A DNA stretch of 8,394 nt from Pseudomonadota bacterium. GTDB taxonomy: Bacteria > Myxococcota > Myxococcia > Myxococcales > Anaeromyxobacteraceae. Under the pieces are notes generated by a model. That model was not told the origin of the DNA, searched no databases, and saw nothing but the letters and a program-made list of their open reading frames with translations. Within the stretch, counting starts at the first letter, position 1. Each line of letters opens with the position of its first letter. This document shows positions 6,508-8,394 of this stretch, piece by piece. The DNA lies in assembly GCA_023428085.1 (NCBI GenBank), contig JAEYZK010000006.1, positions 1 to 8,394 on the forward strand, written 5' to 3'. Position numbers and translations under genes: made by a program.

Positions 6508-7053
6508 ATGATCGATCCCCGCGCGAGCCCGCCCTCCGATCCCCAGGCCGAGGCGGCCTGGGAGGAGGGCCGGACCGCCTTCCATGACCGTCACCTCGAG
6601 GCCGCGCACGCCGCGTTCGAGCGCGCCCACCGCCGGGACGGCCGCGACCCGCGGTTCATGTCCTGGTACGGGCTCACCCTCGTGCTCGTCGAGAAGAACT
6701 CCAACCTCGGGGCGCAGCTCTGCGATCAGGCGCTCCGGCTCGGCGCCGCGCCGGAGCTCGCCCTCAACGCCGCCCGGGTCCACCTCGCGCTGAACCAGCG
6801 CGAGCGGGTGCTCCAGGTGGTGACCCAGGGGCTCGTCCGGTGGCCCGACGATCCGGGCCTCGCCGCCGCGCGCGAGGCGCTCGGCACGCGCCTGCAGCCG
6901 GTCCTCTCGTTCCTCTCCCGCCACCACCCGCTCAACCGGCTGCTCGGGCGGCTCCGGCACGGGTGGCGCGTGCGCCGCGGGCCCGTGTACGAGCTCACGC
7001 CGGTCGCGCTGGGCATCCCGCTGCCGCCCGCGCCGCCCCGGGCCAGGAGCTGA
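6508..7053 (+). CDS. Tetratricopeptide-repeat protein of unknown function
   Basis: The product has 181 residues, with no signal peptide or membrane segment, so it is likely cytoplasmic. Three consecutive 34-residue TPR-like units can be read: about 16-49 (AAWEEGRTAFHDRHLEAAHAAFERA), 50-83 (WYGLTLVLVEKNSNLGAQLCDQAL) and 84-117 (LALNAARVHLALNQRERVLQVVTQGL, then WPDDPG). TPRs form helical hairpins that bind other proteins. A basic region follows (about 133-157, LSFLSRHHPLNRLLGRLRHGWRVRR), then a proline-rich end. The start is ATG 6508, seven bases after coaX, with no good ribosome site; translation is probably coupled to coaX. The next gene begins five bases after its stop, so the three form a likely operon. 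The partner and role are not known; a scaffold role with the downstream repeat protein is only a suggestion. Confidence 0.85.
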   Translation: MIDPRASPPSDPQAEAAWEEGRTAFHDRHLEAAHAAFERAHRRDGRDPRFMSWYGLTLVLVEKNSNLGAQLCDQALRLGAAPELALNAARVHLALNQRERVLQVVTQGLVRWPDDPGLAAAREALGTRLQPVLSFLSRHHPLNRLLGRLRHGWRVRRGPVYELTPVALGIPLPPAPPRARS

Positions 7054-7058
7054 AGACC

Positions 7059-8198
7059 ATGCCCGACTGCCCGCTCCCGCTCGACGTCCTGCCGAAGCCG
7101 CTGCAGAAGCACGCCGATCCGGCGGCCCCCGCGCCCCTCCGCATGATGGGCGCGAAGGGGCTCGTCCCGGCGGTCGCGCCGGTGGACCTGACGACGCTCC
7201 TGTTCGTGCTCTCGTTCGACGCGGACGCCGGGGTGCGCGAGACGGCGATCAAGACCGCGGACGGCCTCCCGGACAAGATCTGGAGCGTCGCCCTGCGCTC
7301 CGAGGGGCTGAAGCCGGCGGTGCTCGACTGGCTCGCGGACCGGTTCGCGGGAAAGGAGACCGCGCTCGAGTTCGTCCTCCTGAACCCGAGCACCTCGGAC
7401 GAGACCGTCGCGCGCCTCGCCGCAGGGCTCCCGCAGCGGCTCGCCGAGATCGTCCGCCAGAACGAGCTCCGCCTGCTGCGCCACGACGCCATCATCCGCG
7501 CGCTCTGCCAGAACCCGAACGCGCTCGCCTCGACCCTCGACGGCGCCTGCGACTTCTGCGTGCGCAACGGGCTCACCCTGCTCGACGTCCCCCAGCTCGT
7601 CGAGGCGCACAAGCGGATCCACGGCGTGGACCCGGCCCGGGCGGCGGCCCCGCAGGAGACCGCGGCCGCGCTCATGGCCGAGTACGATCGGGAGCTCGCG
7701 CAGGAGGGCGCCCCCGACGAGGCCCCGCACGCCGAGACCGCCGAGGAGGCGCAGAAGAAGCTCAACATCACCCAGCGCATCATGCGGATGAGCGTGTCCG
7801 AGAAGATCAAGCTCGCCACGCTCGGCAACAAGGAGGCGCGCACGCTGCTCCTGCGCGACGCCAACAAGCTCGTCTGCATGGCGGCGGCGACGAGCCCCCG
7901 CATCACCGACGGCGAGATCATCGGGCTCGCCAACTCGCGCACCGCCAACGCCGACGTGCTGCGCTACATCTACTCGAACCGCGAGTTCCTCCGGACCTAC
8001 GCGATCAAGATCGCGCTGGTGAAGAACCCCAAGGTGCCGCTCCCCACCGCGCTGAAGCTGCTCCAGACGCTGCAGGAGAAGGACATCAAGGAGCTCGCGC
8101 GGGACCGCAACGTGCCCCAGACGGTCCAGGCCCAGGCGAAGGCGTTCATGATGAAGAAGGAAGCCGCCGCCCGCGGGCCGTCGAGCGACAAGCACTGA
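7059..8198 (+). CDS. Conserved-looking alpha-helical (HEAT/LRV-like) repeat protein of unknown function
   Basis: The product has 379 residues, without signal peptide or membrane segment. ATG 7059 is chosen because AGGAG (7045-7049) lies nine bases upstream; the frame is open further upstream but that part overlaps the TPR gene and reads as an Arg/Ala/Pro shadow. Two helical-repeat blocks are visible. The first, about 44-155, has units such as LLNPSTSDETVARLA and LLRHDAIIRALCQNPNA. The second, about 244-365, has SVSEKIKLATLGNKEARTLL, LRDANKLVCMAAATSPRITD, NADVLRYIYSNREFLRTY and KNPKVPLPTALKLLQTL. A charged, low-complexity linker (about 192-234) separates them. The repeating pattern 'N-P-x-[ST/V]-P/D' before a helix pair is like leucine-rich-variant or HEAT repeats, which bind proteins. 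From memory, similar proteins occur in myxobacteria and other deltaproteobacteria without a function. No catalytic motif was found. It ends the coaX unit. Confidence 0.85.
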   Translation: MPDCPLPLDVLPKPLQKHADPAAPAPLRMMGAKGLVPAVAPVDLTTLLFVLSFDADAGVRETAIKTADGLPDKIWSVALRSEGLKPAVLDWLADRFAGKETALEFVLLNPSTSDETVARLAAGLPQRLAEIVRQNELRLLRHDAIIRALCQNPNALASTLDGACDFCVRNGLTLLDVPQLVEAHKRIHGVDPARAAAPQETAAALMAEYDRELAQEGAPDEAPHAETAEEAQKKLNITQRIMRMSVSEKIKLATLGNKEARTLLLRDANKLVCMAAATSPRITDGEIIGLANSRTANADVLRYIYSNREFLRTYAIKIALVKNPKVPLPTALKLLQTLQEKDIKELARDRNVPQTVQAQAKAFMMKKEAAARGPSSDKH

Positions 8199-8211
8199 TC
8201 TAACGGGAGCT

Positions 8212-8284
8212 GCGCCCCCGCCCCCCCCCCCGGCCCCGCGGGGGCCCCCCCCCCCGGCCCCCGGGCCCCCCCCGCGGGCCCCGC
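8212..8284 (+). repeat. 73-base tract with no A or T; C-run repeats
   Basis: Every base from 8212 to 8284 is G or C. It holds C runs of 11 (8221-8231), 11 (8245-8255) and 8 (8266-8273), each followed by short GGCCCC, CGCGGG or CCCGGG blocks, so it looks like three degenerate copies of a unit of about 21-24 bases. Runs of G on the - strand could form quadruplexes, and the blocks are also self-complementary. Run lengths may be in error, as such tracts are hard to sequence. Confidence 0.75.
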
Positions 8285-8394
8285 ACTCACGCGGCCGACG
8301 GCCGCCTTTCCCCGAGCAAAACGTAGAAACTCTCGGGTACCGATCGACGGATGCTTTGTCGCCGTGAGGACCAGCCTATTGGCGTCCCCTCACC
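8285..8394. other. Non-coding edge region with inverted repeats
   Basis: No reading frame is convincing here. The composition drops to a more even mix of bases (for example AGCAAAACGTAGAAACT), unlike the coding DNA. Besides the hairpin at 8291-8305, inverted pairs are CCCGAG/CTCGGG (8311-8316/8332-8337) and GTGAGG/CCTCAC (8364-8369/8388-8393). It could be the upstream region of the next gene or a small structured RNA, cut by the window edge. No known RNA family was recognised. Confidence 0.4.
8291..8310 (+). terminator. Possible terminator hairpin after the coaX unit
   Basis: GCGGCC (8291-8296) and GGCCGC (8300-8305) form a six-base-pair GC stem with loop GAC, followed by CTTTC. The position, about 90 bases after the last stop codon, suits transcription end, but the T tract has only three Ts. 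A second inverted pair, CCCGAG (8311-8316) and CTCGGG (8332-8337), lies directly downstream. Confidence 0.35.

Noticed and set aside
4572..6509. Long open frame of 645 codons on the - strand opposite birA and coaX
   Set aside because: It is antisense to two clearly identified genes, has shadow-type composition (Arg/Ala/Asp/His-rich) and no motif.
6840..7058. Upstream extension of the last gene's frame
   Set aside because: It overlaps the TPR gene and reads as an Arg/Ala/Pro shadow; the good AGGAG before ATG 7059 marks the true start.
7997..8290. - strand frame of 97 codons over the GC tract
   Set aside because: Its start is a Gly/Ala/Pro run encoded by the G/C tract and the rest is antisense to the last gene.
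8340..8394. tRNA or known riboswitch at the right edge
   Set aside because: No cloverleaf, T-loop consensus or recognised aptamer core could be fitted on either strand; short resemblance to c-di-GMP riboswitch pieces (ACAAAGC) is too small to trust.

Overview
The window is very GC-rich, densely packed, and all supported genes lie on the + strand. Gene content and protein style point to a myxobacterium-like deltaproteobacterium (Myxococcota). Signs include third-codon G/C saturation, a Pro/Ala/Asp-rich linker protein, a Lys/Ala/Pro histone H1-like tail, and a TPR/HEAT-type pair of myxobacterial flavour. Anaeromyxobacter is the nearest match I can suggest from memory; this is inference, not a database result.

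Layout. Positions 1-496 hold the C-terminal part of a disordered-linker protein whose N-terminus is outside the window. It is followed by a strong intrinsic terminator (525-566). A first transcription unit follows: valS (615-3698), which runs without a stop into a histone H1-like tail, then nadC (3704-4606) five bases later. The H1-like tail has its own near-perfect Shine-Dalgarno and in-frame ATG (3384), so it can be read as a nested gene. Next come birA (4665-5657) and coaX (5712-6500). Each is preceded by a recognisable sigma-70 type promoter whose spacing puts the transcription start on the start codon, which suggests leaderless mRNAs. A TPR protein (6508-7053) and an alpha-helical repeat protein (7059-8198) follow coaX with gaps of 7 and 5 bases and probably share its transcript. 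The last about 200 bases have no gene. They hold a 73-base tract with no A or T (8212-8284), a small hairpin that may be a terminator, and a more mixed sequence with inverted repeats up to the window edge.

How the genes fit together. The core is housekeeping: charging of tRNA-Val, and three cofactor steps, namely NAD synthesis from quinolinate (NadC), biotin attachment and possibly biotin-dependent repression (BirA), and the first step of CoA synthesis (CoaX). The two genes after coaX have no known function. No mobile element, CRISPR array, tRNA or rRNA was seen. The most unusual items are the ValRS/H1-like overlap in one frame, a 33-base palindromic insert in the ValRS editing region, the paired leaderless promoters, and the A/T-free tract.
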